Shown here: positions 45,767 through 57,910 of the stretch, in pieces
Position numbering within the stretch: position 1 is the stretch's first letter
Layout of the letters: the number at the start of each line of letters is the position of its first letter
Notes under the pieces: generated by a model
Seen by the model: only the letters and a program-made list of their open reading frames with translations
Database searches by the model: none
What the model was told of the DNA's origin: nothing
Position numbers and translations under genes: made by a program
Origin: Symsagittifera roscoffensis
Lineage: Eukaryota; Xenacoelomorpha; Acoela; Convolutidae
NCBI RefSeq assembly: GCF_963678635.1
Contig: NC_087070.1
Span: 20,755,461 to 20,815,460 of the forward strand
DNA length: 60,000 nucleotides
Direction of reading: 5' to 3'

Positions 45767-47123
45767 CGAATTGACTTTGTTTAGGAATAACACAGCGAAT
45801 GTTTAGAATTCTTTGAGCGATGAACTAGAGCTTTTGCTTACATTTGGTTAGCAAAAAAGTTAACAAAACTTCAAACATCGATTCCTAAACCTATGTGCAG
45901 GCACTTCTACTAGCTCTAGGTCTTTGACTTTTAGGGTAATCGAACTAATAGCATCTAAACACTAAAATAATTATATTTTTCATGTTAGCAATAAAAAAAT
46001 TTGGAGACATGAAAACTTACTCGCAGGTTCAAGCCTTGCTTTTCCCTTGATAACTAATGAGAAAACACAAAAAAAATGGAAAATAGGCTATTTTTTTCAA
46101 AGATACAAACGGATATGAGAAAAGTAAGTGATTGATAACAATGGAGCCATCATCTGAGTTTCTATTATGATTGTAAAAAACTACCTCATTTTAAAAAACA
46201 GATCGGCGAGTAAACAGTAAAAACTAACATGAAAGTCAAAATCTTCTTTTTCAACTTTCAAAATTTTCAGTCAAAAGGCAATCATTTTATACAGGATGCT
46301 TTCAATATATAATTTCAATCTATGAATCCGCTATAAAATAGAATTTCTTATATCGGATTATTTTTTGTTCACGCATGGTTTTGCAGTTGATTGAATTTTC
46401 AGTTCAGTTTCCGCTGAACAAGTTACTATGGTGTTGATTTAAGCTAATAAGATAAAACTAACTCAAACAAATGTTTCAAACTCGGTTTCCGTAATTTGGT
46501 CGTTTTTTGACACAAAATGATAAAGTTAAAAATTATCTGGCATTTCACTAGTTTTTTTTATTGTTTGAAATATTATGCAAAACCTAAGACGGGTCGAATC
46601 ATGAACTTAAAAGTTGAGGAGGGAAACAAACAGGATCAATTGTAATAACTCCTTCATCAGTTGAACCTGTTTGCTTACTTAATTTCATCTAAAAAAAAGA
46701 GACGGTTTAAGGGAGTGATTTTGCTTCGAAATTTTGCAAAAAAAGAAATTAAACCATAAAAATACTGGTAAATATCCAAGCAATTTATTTGTCCAAAACC
46801 TACCAATTTACAATTAAACGACTTTGAAAGTTTTGTTTTTGTTCATTTTGTCCATTTACTTCCAACCAACATTATTGAAATTGGTTCAGCACAAAAAGCT
46901 ATGAAAATTCTACAAACCATAAATTCAGTCAGGAACAAAAAACTATTCAATTTACAGAACTATATCATCAGACCTTGGCAAATTTTAGCTGGTTATCGCA
47001 AAAAACGGCATCAATATCCAAAATATTTGTGAAACGAGAGAGCGATCATCAAAAACGCTGAAAACACCCTGTAGAAGAGTTCATAGAATTATCTTATCTA
47101 TACATCTATCTATCTAAAAGAAC

Positions 47124-47466
47124 CAGTAGCGGATTTAGGGGGGTGGTGGGGGGAGGGGGTGGACGTCTTTCTTTTTTCAGGGATTCGACCCCCTGCCGAC
47201 CCAAAGGGTCCCCCTCTGGTACTTCAAAAAAAATCATTACCGAACCTTAAATTTTTCTAAAGGTGCCTTGGGCGCCAATATATACTAATTTTGAGGGAGA
47301 GCCCGCGCCAAAAAAATGCAATTTTTTGGTCAAAATTTTCCATCAAGTGCCCAAAAACGGTTTTTGTGCTTTAGGAGAGCTCGTAAAATCAATTTGCTCG
47401 TCAAAGTTTTTGAAAGTTTTTGAAAATCCGCCCCACCCCCTCGAGAAAATCCTAGATCCGCCCCTG
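47124..47466 (-). mobile_element. hAT-type MITE in unit A, internally deleted
   Basis: Reverse orientation, from CAGTAGCGGATTTAGG to CTAGATCCGCCCCTG. Compared with its twin in unit B (53058-53472) it lacks about 70 bases around the GGCGCAGAAAATTTGGCC step. The flanks AAAGAACC and AAAACACC fit a mutated 8-bp target duplication. Confidence 0.82.
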
Positions 47467-47553
47467 AAAACACCAAAGTATTATTTTGTTTGTAATATTA
47501 ACCTTTTCATTGTGGGTTCACAATCAGGAACCAATGGAGGTCATACTAATTAG

Positions 47554-47606
47554 GTAGACACTGAAACTGCCAATCATTGCTCTTGTCTAAAATCTATCGA
47601 GGTAGG
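47554..47606 (+). repeat. SINE tail relic (unit A)
   Basis: CTGCCAATCATTGCTCTTGTCTAAAATCTATCG matches, with few changes, the 3' part of the tRNA-type SINE at 59375-59587. The same sequence is at 53562-53612 in unit B. Confidence 0.6.
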
Positions 47607-48089
47607 AGTTCCATGATGTTTTGTGGGTAATGTATGGCTCCCCGGATATACCCCCGCTTTCGAGTTCCATTGATAAATCTTGATTAACGTGATAAGTTGT
47701 CATTTCATAGTCAGTTTCTAAAAAACGAAAAATTAATCCATTATGATACTTAAAATTGGGAGATACTGACGAAAAAATTGTAATAATTTTTTTTAATAGG
47801 TTATAATTGATGATGTTTTATGAAATAAAGCAGTTTTTGGTTGGATTATAACCAATTTTCAGTGATTGTAATCAAGTGACTTTCTTTTTATTTATTTATT
47901 TTTGAAAAACCATAAGACGGACTAGCTATTTTTTTGAGAACACGGTGAGGTTTGCAATTTTTATTATTTTTGTCACAATTTTTTTATCAATCATCACAAA
48001 AAAAGAATTAAAAAAATAAAGAATTAAATGCTGTTTGACAATTTACTTCTGTTCTTAATAATTCTGTTTTAAATTGTCTACATTTTGGT

Positions 48090-48250
48090 GGCGAATTAAG
48101 TGGGGATGTGGGCGGAAGCCCCCTGTCATCCCCTCAGAGGTTTCGCCCCTGACCATCTAAAGGATTCCTCCTTTGGCACAACTTGGGGAATTATGTTTTT
48201 GGATGACCGACTCTAAAATTTTGATTTCGACGGGGAAGCGAGCCGATATT
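48090..48250 (-). repeat. Old hAT-type MITE fragment (unit A)
   Basis: GGCGGAAGCCCCCTGTCATCC and the following TTTCGCCCCTGACCATC...AAAGGATTCCTCC run parallel to the reversed GTCCGCC...GGATTCGACCCCCTGCCGACCCAAAGGGTCCCCC of younger copies. Highly diverged. Confidence 0.4.
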
Positions 48251-48599
48251 GATCTCATATTGAAATATTTTCAAAAAAAAAATTTCAACAAAAATTACTT
48301 TTTTTACCACCCAATCCGAACAACTTGTTTTCGGGTGTTTACCAACTCGTAGAGCTGATATTTCAGAATGTTTTGAGAAATGAGAAAACTTTTGAAATTG
48401 AAAAAATGATAAATTTGAAGGAAAAAATAGCAAGAGAAATCCCAGAGAAAAAATTGATATGCAAAAATCAAGACAAGGGCTGTGGAGAAAGTTAATTACA
48501 AATGAGAGATTACAAAAAACTGAACACGAGCTAAAGTTGTAGATACAATGGGCTCAAATTCAAAAAAAGTAAGAGGAAATAAATTTTTTTCAAAGTATG

Positions 48600-48735
48600 A
48601 GGGCTCGAGCGTTGCTAGTACGGTCAGTTTGGGATAGTTAACTTGCGATATGTTTTGTGCTAATAACGCGCAAGCCTCGATTCAATCCGGCGCAGAAATT
48701 TTCCAAATTGAATAAAGGTATGCTAGTTGCCAGCA
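48600..48735 (+). repeat. Decayed core of the HINE-like family (unit A)
   Basis: TTTGGGATAGTTAACTTGCGATATG, TAATAACGCGCAAGCCTCGATTCAATCC and TTTTCCAAATTGAATAAAGGTATGC align in order to the family core, with no termini. The twin lies at 54610-54745. Confidence 0.6.
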
Positions 48736-50166
48736 TGCTAGAGACCCGGATTACCTTGGTAGCACCTTGAAACCAAATATTGATAGTTTCATAGAGGTGG
48801 ATTATTTGTATAATGCGTTGAGGAGTTTTGCGACCAACTCGAGACTCGCAGTTTCAAGCCACGAGCAAATTTTGAGGTTTTTTTGCTTATTTGGTATAGA
48901 ACTTATGAAAATTATGAACAAAGCATACATACTTGAAAAAAAAAACGTGATTTTATTTTTGAATTCATTCTGTTTGATTGCTGTAGGGAAAAATTGCGCT
49001 CCTATTTAGAATACTGCCTTAGTGTTTCGAATATTCACTAGTTTTTCAAATATTGCAGTAGTTCTTCAAATGGTTCCCCCCTTTTAACTCTAAACAACTT
49101 AACACCCTACAATTTCACTCCCTACTTTTTGTTGCCTTAGCAATATAACATCGCTACATTTTAAAAAAGGTTAAAAATAAACAATTCTACTCGCAATTGA
49201 GGAAAGCGGTCCACTAGAGCGACTAAGTTTTTACAGATTATGCTGAACCTTGTCAAAAAAAGTTTAACTTGATCAGCATTGATGAAATTTGGCTGGTTTT
49301 TGATTTGTTTCTGCGGTAATTTTGTGGCAATGCTGCAGTTCAAAAAACATGAAAAAACCATTTTCCCGCTCAAACGTAAGAGGTTGATTCTTATTCATTG
49401 TTCCGCTTTGATGAACAAATTACGCTTTGGGGAATAAAGGAAAATACCCTCAAGGTTTTTTCAAAGGCCAAAATTGATGATGGCGAAAAAATGGGCGGAG
49501 AAAGTTACCCCAGTGACTTTGTTCATATCTGAGGCTCTAATTTTCAATCTTCATGAAAGAATGGGTTTTGTAGGTTTATTTTGCGACAGTTAATGCAAAT
49601 TATCCCAGTGGAGCAAAATGCAAATTAGTTTCTAATTTTCAATCACTTTTAAAAAAATTTAAGGAAAACTTGACTCACTTGGAATGCTGTAAATTACAGC
49701 AGTTGTATTTTAACATAACTTCGTATTTGCCAAGGACAGGAAATTGGGATATCTATATAATTGGGACACGAAAATTGGGATATATCCCTAAACATCTCTG
49801 CCCCCCCCCCTCCTGAAAAACAACAGATATTACAAAGGACGATTTTACAAAAACAATTATTGTGGAACACCTTTAACTGCAAATAAGGCTCTTACACTAA
49901 GCTTGAGTTCCTCTAAGTGCCATACACTCTATTTGCAAACTACCTTCAAGAAACGCTTCGATGGCGCCGACCCTCAGTTTCAGACAAAAAAGCAGAAACA
50001 AATCCCATTATGATCTCAAAACGCATAAAAGTACACCGCCAAGTTTTTCTTTGTCTATGCACATAAAATGGGCACATAATAAAAATGAAGGCAAAAAAGC
50101 TCTACTTCACATTGCGATAATAGCCAAGTGTTCACCATTTTTTCCAATTTTCCAATTGTACCGCAG

Positions 50167-50400
50167 AAGCGGATTTAGGGGCAGGGGGTTGACGGACACC
50201 CACCCCCTCAGGGATTCGACCCCCTGTTCTTCATTTTGGTACTATTTTAAGACATCCAATTTTGGCTGGCAGACTCTAAAGCTTTTCCAGGGATGAGGGC
50301 GCGCCGAAAAATTGCTATTTTGTGGTCAAAAAATTCCAAAAAAGCCTAAAATTGTCTTTTGGCCTATTTTTTTTAATTCGCCTGCGGCGCAGAAAATTCA
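50167..50400 (-). repeat. hAT-type MITE fragment in unit B
   Basis: Twin of 44107-44345, nearly identical. Confidence 0.75.
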
Positions 50401-51291
50401 AACCAAATAGTATTTTCATACTTAATCGGGAGAGCTGGAAAAATCAGTAAGGTCGATATAAGAAAAAGTCGTAAGATCTTCGAAATTTTTTTGGAAAATG
50501 TTTGCTAAAGATTTAACTCAGACCCTAATTTTCTGAGGCAAAACTTTTGAAAAATTGAACTTCTAATAATCAGAACAGAATTAAAATTAGTAACCTGCTA
50601 ATAAAATTCTATAAGTTTTTTTCAATTCTGATTTTCTAGTCGTAGCCAATTTAGAAAATGAAGATGTTAAACTGGTTTTTTTGAAGCCGATATTTTATGC
50701 TGGGAGTTATTCTTCTCTCTTAGAAATGACTGTCGGGTTTAATTGGGTGTGAATGAAGAGTGAACTAAAAAGAAATGAAAGGAGGCATGCCGTTACCCCG
50801 TATCCATTTCCTTAATTAAAACTGCGCCTCTAAAAGCCTTTTTCTCCTTTTCGTTAACTTATTCAATCACGTGAACACCAATCTCTCACTCACACACAGA
50901 GCGGAAGAAAAAAACTAGTGAAAAGCTACCTCGCAGGAAAAAGCTACCATGCAGTAGTTGCTCTGAAGAAAAAAGCGGCCAAAACCAAACATAAATAAAG
51001 AGTAATAACTGGTTGGTTGCTGTGCAAGTATGGTAGAAATTTCTGAACGCAAACTTAAAATTTTCCATAAACAATTGATTTAAAAAATTCATTTTTTTGT
51101 TGGGACAAATAGTTTCAGAAAGTATGAATGGAAAATGTTTAATCTAAAATATAAAAAATTTTGTTATCAGCTTGCCATAAAAAATCAGCGCTGTAAATGC
51201 TCAATGAACGGCGACCATCATAAAAAGATACTTTTTTCATTACGTTTATTTAGCCTGGTTTCTTAGCGCTTTATAAAAGTTTAGTGTCTTA

Positions 51292-51776
51292 TTGTTCCGA
51301 CTTTTGTAACGAAAGTAACGGAATATTTGTGCTCGGTTGGGTTTTTTCTTCAGACAAATTTCGACTTTTTAACTAGCTATTTTTGATGGACTTTTTATAT
51401 CATTCGAAAGGTATTGTTGTCTTGAGCTTAAATTTGAAAAGATATTTTAGCTGTGATCATTTTTCGTAAAATTATGAGGGTTTGAAGATTGCCATTTTGG
51501 CCAATTTGGGACAATTAACGCGCGATATATTTAGCGCTATTAACGCGTCAGCAAGGTGTAATCCATCTTAGAAATCGTTCTAAATTGGTTCACGAAAGAT
51601 AATATGCCATAATTGATCTGTTAATAGGAGCAAAACCTATCACTTTGAACTTAATATGGCGTTAATAATTTAATTTTTTTTTTCATTTCATTTAATTTTT
51701 CATGTTATTACTGCTCCATAGACCTTAAAAGGCAGTCGGAACATTCAGGGCTTCGCCCTGATACGAACAATTTCTT
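51292..51776 (+). repeat. HINE-like element, copy 10 (unit B)
   Basis: Twin of copy 9, with a ~40-base deletion after the TTAATATGGCG step. The 3' hairpin TCAGGGCTTCGCCCTGA is intact, and the end reads TACGAACAATTTCTTT. Confidence 0.87.
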
Positions 51777-53057
51777 TCGAATTGACTTTGTTTAGTAATA
51801 AAACAGCGAATGTTTAGAAATCTTTGAGCGATGAACTAGTAGGTAATCGAGCGGGTAATCGAACTAATAGCATCTAAACACTAAAATAGTTAGCTTATTT
51901 ATGTTAGCAATAAAAATTTTTGGAGACATGAAAACTTACTCGCAGGTTCAAGCCTTACTTTTCCCTTGATAACTAATGAGAAAACACAAAAAAAATGAAA
52001 AATTGGCCATTTATTTTCAAAGATTCATTATAGCCTCACGGATTGCAAACGGATATAAGAAAAGTAAGTGATTGATAACAATAGAGCCATCATCTGAGTT
52101 TCTATTATAATTGTAAAAAACTACCTCATTTTTAAAAACAGATCGGCGTGTAAACAGTAAAAATTAACATGAAAGTCAATATCTTCTTTTTCAACTTTCA
52201 AAATTTTCAGTCAATAGGCAATTATTTTATACTGGATGCTTTCAATGTATAATTTCAATCTATGAATCCGCTGTAAAATAAAATTTCTTATATCGGATTA
52301 TTTTTTGTTCACGCAAGGTTTTGCAGTTGATTGAATTTTCAGTTCAGTTTCCGCTGAACAAGTTACTATGGTGTTGATTTAAGCTAATAAGATAAAACGA
52401 ACTCAAAGAAAGTTTTCAAACTCAGTTTCCGTAATTTGGTCAATTTTGACACAAAATGATAAATTTAAAAATTTTCTGATATTTCACTAGTTTTTTTTAT
52501 TGTTTGAAATATTATGCAAAACCTAAGACGGGTCGAATCATGAACTTAAAAGTTGAGGAGGGAAACAGGATCAATTTTAATAACTCCTTCATCAGTTGAA
52601 CCTGTATGCTTACTTAATTTCAACTAAAAAAAAGAGACGGTTTAAGGGTGTAATTTTGCTTCAAAATTTTGCAAAAAAAATTGAACCATAAAAAAACTGG
52701 TAATTATCCAAGCAATTTATTTGCCCAAAACCAACCAAATTACAAATAAACGACTTTGAAAGTTTTGTTTTTTGTTCATTTTATTCATTTACTTCAAACC
52801 AACATTATTGAAATTGGTTCAGCACAAAAAGCTATGAAAATTCTACGAACCACAAATTCAGTCAGCAACAAAAAACGATTCAATTTACAGAACTATATCA
52901 TCAGACCTTGGCAAATTTTACCTGGTTATCGCAAAAAATTGGCATCAATATCCAAAATATTTGTGAAACGAGAGAGTGATCATCAAAAACGCTGAAAACA
53001 CCCTGTAGAAGAGTTCATAGAATTATCTTATCTAGACATCTATCTATCTAAAAAAAC

Positions 53058-53472
53058 CAAGGGCGGATTTAGGGGGGTGGCGGGGGAGGGGGGTTGGACG
53101 TTTTCTTTTTCTGAGGGATTCGACCCCCTGCGGACCCAGAGGGTCCCCCTCTGGTACTTTTTAAAAAAATCATTACCGAACCTAAAATTTTTCTAAAGGT
53201 GCCTTGGGCGCCAGTATATACTAATTTTGAGGGGGGACCCGCGCCAAAAAATTGCAATTTTTTGGTTAAAATTTTCCAAAAAGTGCGCAAAAATGGCTTT
53301 TTTGACCTGTTTTTTGCCTACGGCGCAGAAAATTTGGCCAAAACAGTAACTTTTTTGTGCTTTAGGAGAGCTCGAAAATCAATTTGGTCGACCTAAAAAA
53401 AAGTCGTCAAAATTTTTGAAAATTTTTGAAAATCCTCCTCACCCCCTCGAGAAAATCCTAGATCCGCCCCTG
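53058..53472 (-). mobile_element. hAT-type MITE in unit B, 415 bp
   Basis: Reverse orientation, ending CTAGATCCGCCCCTG. The left end reads CAAGGGCGGATTTAGG. Flanks AAAAAACC and AAAACACC differ at one base and are probably the 8-bp target duplication. It keeps the internal segment lost in the unit A twin. Confidence 0.85.
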
Positions 53473-53561
53473 AAAACACCAAAGTATTATTTTGTTTGTT
53501 ATATTAACCTTTTCATTGTGGGTTCACAATCAGGAACCAATGGAGGTCATACTAATTAGGT

Positions 53562-53612
53562 AGACACTGGAACTGCCAATCATTGCTCTTGTCTAAAATC
53601 TATCGAGGTAGG
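53562..53612 (+). repeat. SINE tail relic (unit B)
   Basis: Twin of 47554-47606, with one or two substitutions. Confidence 0.6.
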
Positions 53613-55172
53613 AGTTCTATGATGTTTTGTGGGTAATGTATGGCTCCCCGGATATACCCCCGCTTTCGAGTTCCATTGATAAATCTTGATTAACGTGATA
53701 AGTTGTCATTTTATAGTCAGTTTCTAAAAAACGAAAAATTGATCCATTATGATAGTGTAAAATTGGGAGATACTGACGAAAAAATTGTAATAATTTTTTT
53801 TAATTGGTTATAATTGATGAAGTTTTATGAAATATAGCAGTTTTTGGTTGGATTATAACCAATTTTTATTGATTGTAATCCAGTGACTTTCTTTTTATTT
53901 GTTTATTTTTGAAAAACCATAAGACGGACTAGCTATTTTTTGAGAACACGGTGAGGTTTGCAATTTTTATTAATTTTGTCACAACTTTTTTTTTCTATCA
54001 TCACAAAAAAAAAGAATTAAAAAATTAAAGAATTAAATGCTGTTTGACAATTTACTTCTGTTCTTAATAATTCTGTTTTAAATTGTCTACATTTTGGTAG
54101 CGAATTAAGTGGGGATGTGGGCAGAAGCCCCCTGTCATCCCCATCAGAGGTTTCACCCCTGACCATCCAAAGGATTCCTCCGTTGGCACAATTTGGGGAA
54201 TTATTTTTTTGGATGACCGACTCTAAAATTTTGATTTCGACGGGGAAGCGAGCCGATATTGATCTCATATTGAAATATTTTCAAAAAAAAAATTTCAACA
54301 AAAATTACTTTTTTTACCACCCAATCCGAACAACTTGTTTTCGGGTGTTTACCAACTCGTAGAGCTGATATTTCAGAATGTTTTGAGAAATGAGAAAACT
54401 TTTGAAATTGAAAAAATGATAAATTTGAAGGAAAAAATAGCAAGAGAAATCCCAGAGAAAAAATTGATATGCAAAAATCAAGACAAGGGCTGTGGAGAAA
54501 GTTAATTACAAATGAGAGATTACAAAAAACTGAACACGAGCTAAAGTTGTAGATACAATGGGCTCAAATTCAAAAAAAGTAAGAGGAAATAAATTTTTTT
54601 CAAAGTATGAGGGCTCGAGCGTTGCTAGTACGGTCAGTTTGGGATAGTTAACTTGCGATATGTTTTGTGCTAATAACGCGCAAGCCTCGATTCAATCCGG
54701 CGCAGAAATTTTCCAAATTGAATAAAGGTATGCTAGTTGCCAGCATGCTAGAGACCCGGATTACCTTGGTAGCACCTTGAAACCAAATGTTGATAGTTTC
54801 ATAAAGGTGGATTATTTGTATAATGCGTTGAGGAGTTTTGCGACCAACTCGAGACTCGCAGTTTCAAGCCACGAGCAAATTTTGAGGTTTTTTTGCTTAT
54901 TTGGTATAGAACTTATGAAAATTATGAACAAAGCATACATACTTGAAAAAAAAACGTGATTTTATTTTTGAATTCATTCTGTTTGATTGCTGTAGGGAAA
55001 AATTGCGCTCCTATTTAGAATACTGCCTTAGTGTTTCGAATATTCACTAGTTTTTCAAATATTGCAGTAGTTCTTCAAATGGTTCCCCCCTTTTAACTCT
55101 AAACAACTTAACACCCTACAATTTCACTCCCTACTTTTTGTTGCCTTAGCAATATAACATCGCTACATTTTA

Positions 55173-55878
55173 AAACAATTTCTATGACTTAACACCGTTA
55201 ATCCAAAATGAAAAGAAAACTTACTTCAAAGGGGATTTCGGTAACCATCAAAGAATTAAACGAGAGAAATTTTTGCCATTTAAAGCCAGACAAATTTGCG
55301 CAACTTAATTCGCGTAAGTTTTGAATAGAAATGACCTTGCAAATGATTTCAATGAAACATTTCGAACCAAAATGAAATGGCCTTGCCAATATTTTCAATG
55401 AATCATTCCAAAATGAACCAAAAACAAGCAATAGTTCAAGGATCTTCAAAAGCCCGCAAATAATTAGACGTCCTTTGACTAATATGGCCTAATTTTCTAG
55501 ACATTTTCAGCCGTTATAGAAATTTAAAAAAGATTTAACCAATGCCAAAAAACTTAAAATCATTATTTTTAGAATCATTCTCGAACTTAAACTTATGACT
55601 TGATCGCTTTGTCAGCTTTTTTTGAACTGTTGGCACAAAAACCCAAAGCTAAAGGGTTTGCCAGCCCGTAGTCCCAACCTAGCATCCCAAAAATAAGGGC
55701 GATTGTCCTGGGAATAAATTGCTAAGGCACGAATCATGTTCTCGCGTTTAGTTACGTTTCCGGGAGTCTGCAAGGAAACGTCTTTTCAAAAAAAGCTGAC
55801 AAAAATTTCAGTAGGATTAGAATTTGAATTTTAATAATACGAAAGAATAAACAAAAAAGAAATAAAATTTACAATGGT
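55173..55878. other. AT-rich spacer, no gene seen
   Basis: Sequence downstream (minus-strand sense) of the MULE pseudogene. Short open frames only. No clear terminal inverted repeat for the transposase element was found here. Confidence 0.5.
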
Positions 55879-57140
55879 TTAACACAAGCTAGATAACGCT
55901 CTGAAAAAGTACAGATCAGTTTTGTCTTCGTAAACGGACATTATGTTTTGTACTCTTTCATTTAATACTCGATACTTTTTCTTTTTTGTGAACTTATGGC
56001 CACTCGATGCATCAAAAGAGTTGAGTTTTTGTACGGAAGCGTCTTTTTGCAAGCTACCCACTACTTTCCACATATTTGGGTGGGCTCCGCTGAAATATGA
56101 TTGAATCCCGAAATGACATCCCTCGGCAGCATTTGTTGGGAATGAAACTTCACGGTTTGAAACTTCACGGTTTGGCACCAAGCTTTTTATATAAGTAGAG
56201 CCGAAGTACAGACACAACTCGTCAATTTTCTCAATTTTCTCGGGTTCTAAGCAATTTCTGTCGCATACATTTTGAATTTCCTGAACGATCATGTCATAGG
56301 AATCGCCGATCTTTTCTTTCTTTTTTTCAAATGCAAGGGATGGCAGCATTTTTAAAGCCAGCGCTAAGTCGTGATTCGTTTCGTAGGTCACTTTCAGACC
56401 CAGTTCATTAATCTTTCTCATGTAACTCTGGGAGAGATGGAAAAAACTAAATCTGGGAGATTGTAGGTTTTTTCGGTTTTGTCAGGGAGGAAGGCGTAAA
56501 TGCAAGCTGGCGCAATGCCAGATACACTAACATGAATTGAATAAAGCTGATAGAACATTTTTGGAGTAATTTTGAAAGTTCGATCGGCTAACCAGAAAGA
56601 TGACTTCTCCAGAACTCTCAGCATTTCGGGGTCGCCGCACAAAATGATTCGCTCATGATCATTTGATCCACTGTCATACCGGACAAAGTTTTCAAAAATT
56701 TCAGGGATCTCGAAATTTTGCGCAACGGGGATGGGCGGCATATTTACATCTAGCTGCTTACGAGTGCGAGCAGCCCTTCGGATCAGTTTGTCTTTACTTA
56801 GGAGAGCAAACTGAGAATCCAAATCGTTTGTAATTGGCAAAACCGCACTGGCAACTGCAACAGTCGGGGTAAATCTCTCGCTGAGATCTTTTATATGCTT
56901 CATGACGTTTCGGGCCTCCGATTTTCCCGCTGAAATGTCGTGGTTATGTTCTCCACGCGTCTCGATTAACTTGTTATTTTTAGTAATGGCAGTTGCTCGA
57001 CATTTATGTGTTTGATATTTTGAGCAAATCCAGTTTTCTGTAAACTTATTTTTTCACTTCAAATAAAATTCGTTGCCTGACGCTATAAGGATTCGCTTGT
57101 TTTTAGATGAAACTGTGAACTCGAAAGAAGACTCAATCAT
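55879..57140 (-). pseudogene. FLYWCH-MULE transposase, broken
   Basis: From an ATG at 57140 the frame begins with a FLYWCH-type zinc finger (FEFTVSSKNKRILIASGNEF, then NWICSKYQTHKCRATAI and GEHNHD), interrupted by one TGA at 57054-57056. It continues in the same frame through a linker to a MULE transposase domain, SFWLADRTFKITPKMFYQLY, with the first catalytic Asp and the YAFLPDKTEKTY step. About 50-60 codons are then missing, including the second catalytic Asp. The sequence resumes one frame over at FFHLSQSYMRKINELGLK and reads on to LKMLPSLAFEKKKEK, NAAEGCHFGIQSYFSGAHPN and the stop at 55879. The two main open pieces (56903-56418 and 56421-55879) overlap by four bases. This family combines DNA binding and DDE transposition in Mutator-like elements; this copy cannot be active. 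Confidence 0.88.
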
Positions 57141-57464
57141 AATGTGTTTGTGTTTGCGTTTGTTTATCACTTGAGTAAAGTATAAAGTGACTGTCAGAAT
57201 TTAATTTTTGTCAGAATTTTTACGTCAAATTGTTTTGAATTAGCACAAGCAGCTTTTTTAGTAATCATAATGGTTTAGCGAAAGGTCTAATTGAAAATAA
57301 ATTACAAACTTGTAGATAAGAGTCTTAAGTAAATTAGGAAGCCTCCTTTTAGCTTGTATAACTAAGATAAAACAAGTTTTTCATTGTGGTGCCTGTGTTA
57401 ATTGCAAGATTAACTTTGGTGTGATAAGAGTTAAGATGAGGAATTCATACAGCATTAGATTTAA

Positions 57465-57605
57465 TAGTGAAATGACTAGGTGTTAAAATGTACTGTATTA
57501 AACTGGAAAATAGGAGTTATATTGTTGTCGATTTAAATTGTTTAGTAGTGAAATGACTAAGTGTTAAAAAGTACGGTGTTAAATTGTATGTCATTAAATT
57601 GTAGG
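57465..57605 (+). repeat. Short direct repeats (GTGAAATGACTA-GTGTTAAAA units)
   Basis: AGTGAAATGACTAGGTGTTAAAATGTAC and AGTGAAATGACTAAGTGTTAAAAAGTAC lie about 80 bases apart, each followed by (T/G)GTATTAAA or GGTGTTAAA steps. They could be the sub-terminal repeats of the adjacent MULE element. Confidence 0.6.
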
Positions 57606-57779
57606 ACACCTTTCAAATATGGCGAGGAAACAATCTGCAAATATGCGTTATATGTCGTAGATAAACAACCGCTACATATTGCATCGAGAATAATTGAGAA
57701 CGAATCGAAATGCATAGTGTCGAGATGTTAACCAAATTCGAGATGCAATATAGGCTGTTTCTTATCTTGTATGAAACAC

Positions 57780-57910
57780 TTGCGCGGTTTTTGAGCGGTT
57801 TTTTTAGATAAACCGTTCAAAAACCGCTCAAACCGCTCATTTTGAAGCAAGATTTTGAGCGTAATTGTCTAAAAAAATTGCTCAAACCGCTCAAATCTTG
57901 CTTCAAATTA
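57780..57910. repeat. Two adjacent inverted repeats (AAACCGCTCAAA palindromes)
   Basis: The first pair is GCGGTTTTTGAGCGGTTTTT against AACCGTTCAAAAACCGCTC. The second is TTTGAAGCAAGATTTTGAGC against GCTCAAATCTTGCTTCAAA. AAACCGCTCA recurs four times. Strong cruciform or hairpin potential. Confidence 0.85.

Larger units (their letters stand above)
43081..49163 (+). repeat. Tandem segmental duplication, unit A (~6.08 kb)
   Basis: Starts at the AAAAAGGTTAAAAATAAAC step and runs to CGCTACATTTTAAAA, after which the same start sequence recurs at 49169. The whole unit is repeated in 49164-55172 with high identity and small indels. It includes HINE-like and MITE copies, a decayed MITE end (44107-44345), a SINE tail relic and a decayed HINE core (about 48620-48730). 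Open frames in it have twins in unit B with uncorrelated frames, so no gene is called. Confidence 0.93.
49164..55172 (+). repeat. Tandem segmental duplication, unit B (~6.01 kb)
   Basis: Head-to-tail repeat of 43081-49163, ending at the same CGCTACATTTTAAAA, after which unique sequence starts. Differences from unit A are scattered substitutions and small indels: for example a shorter tract at about 50100, loss of CATATAAGAAAA near 50447, and a ~45-base shorter stretch at about 51660. All transposon copies occupy the same positions in both units, so they inserted before the duplication. Confidence 0.93.
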
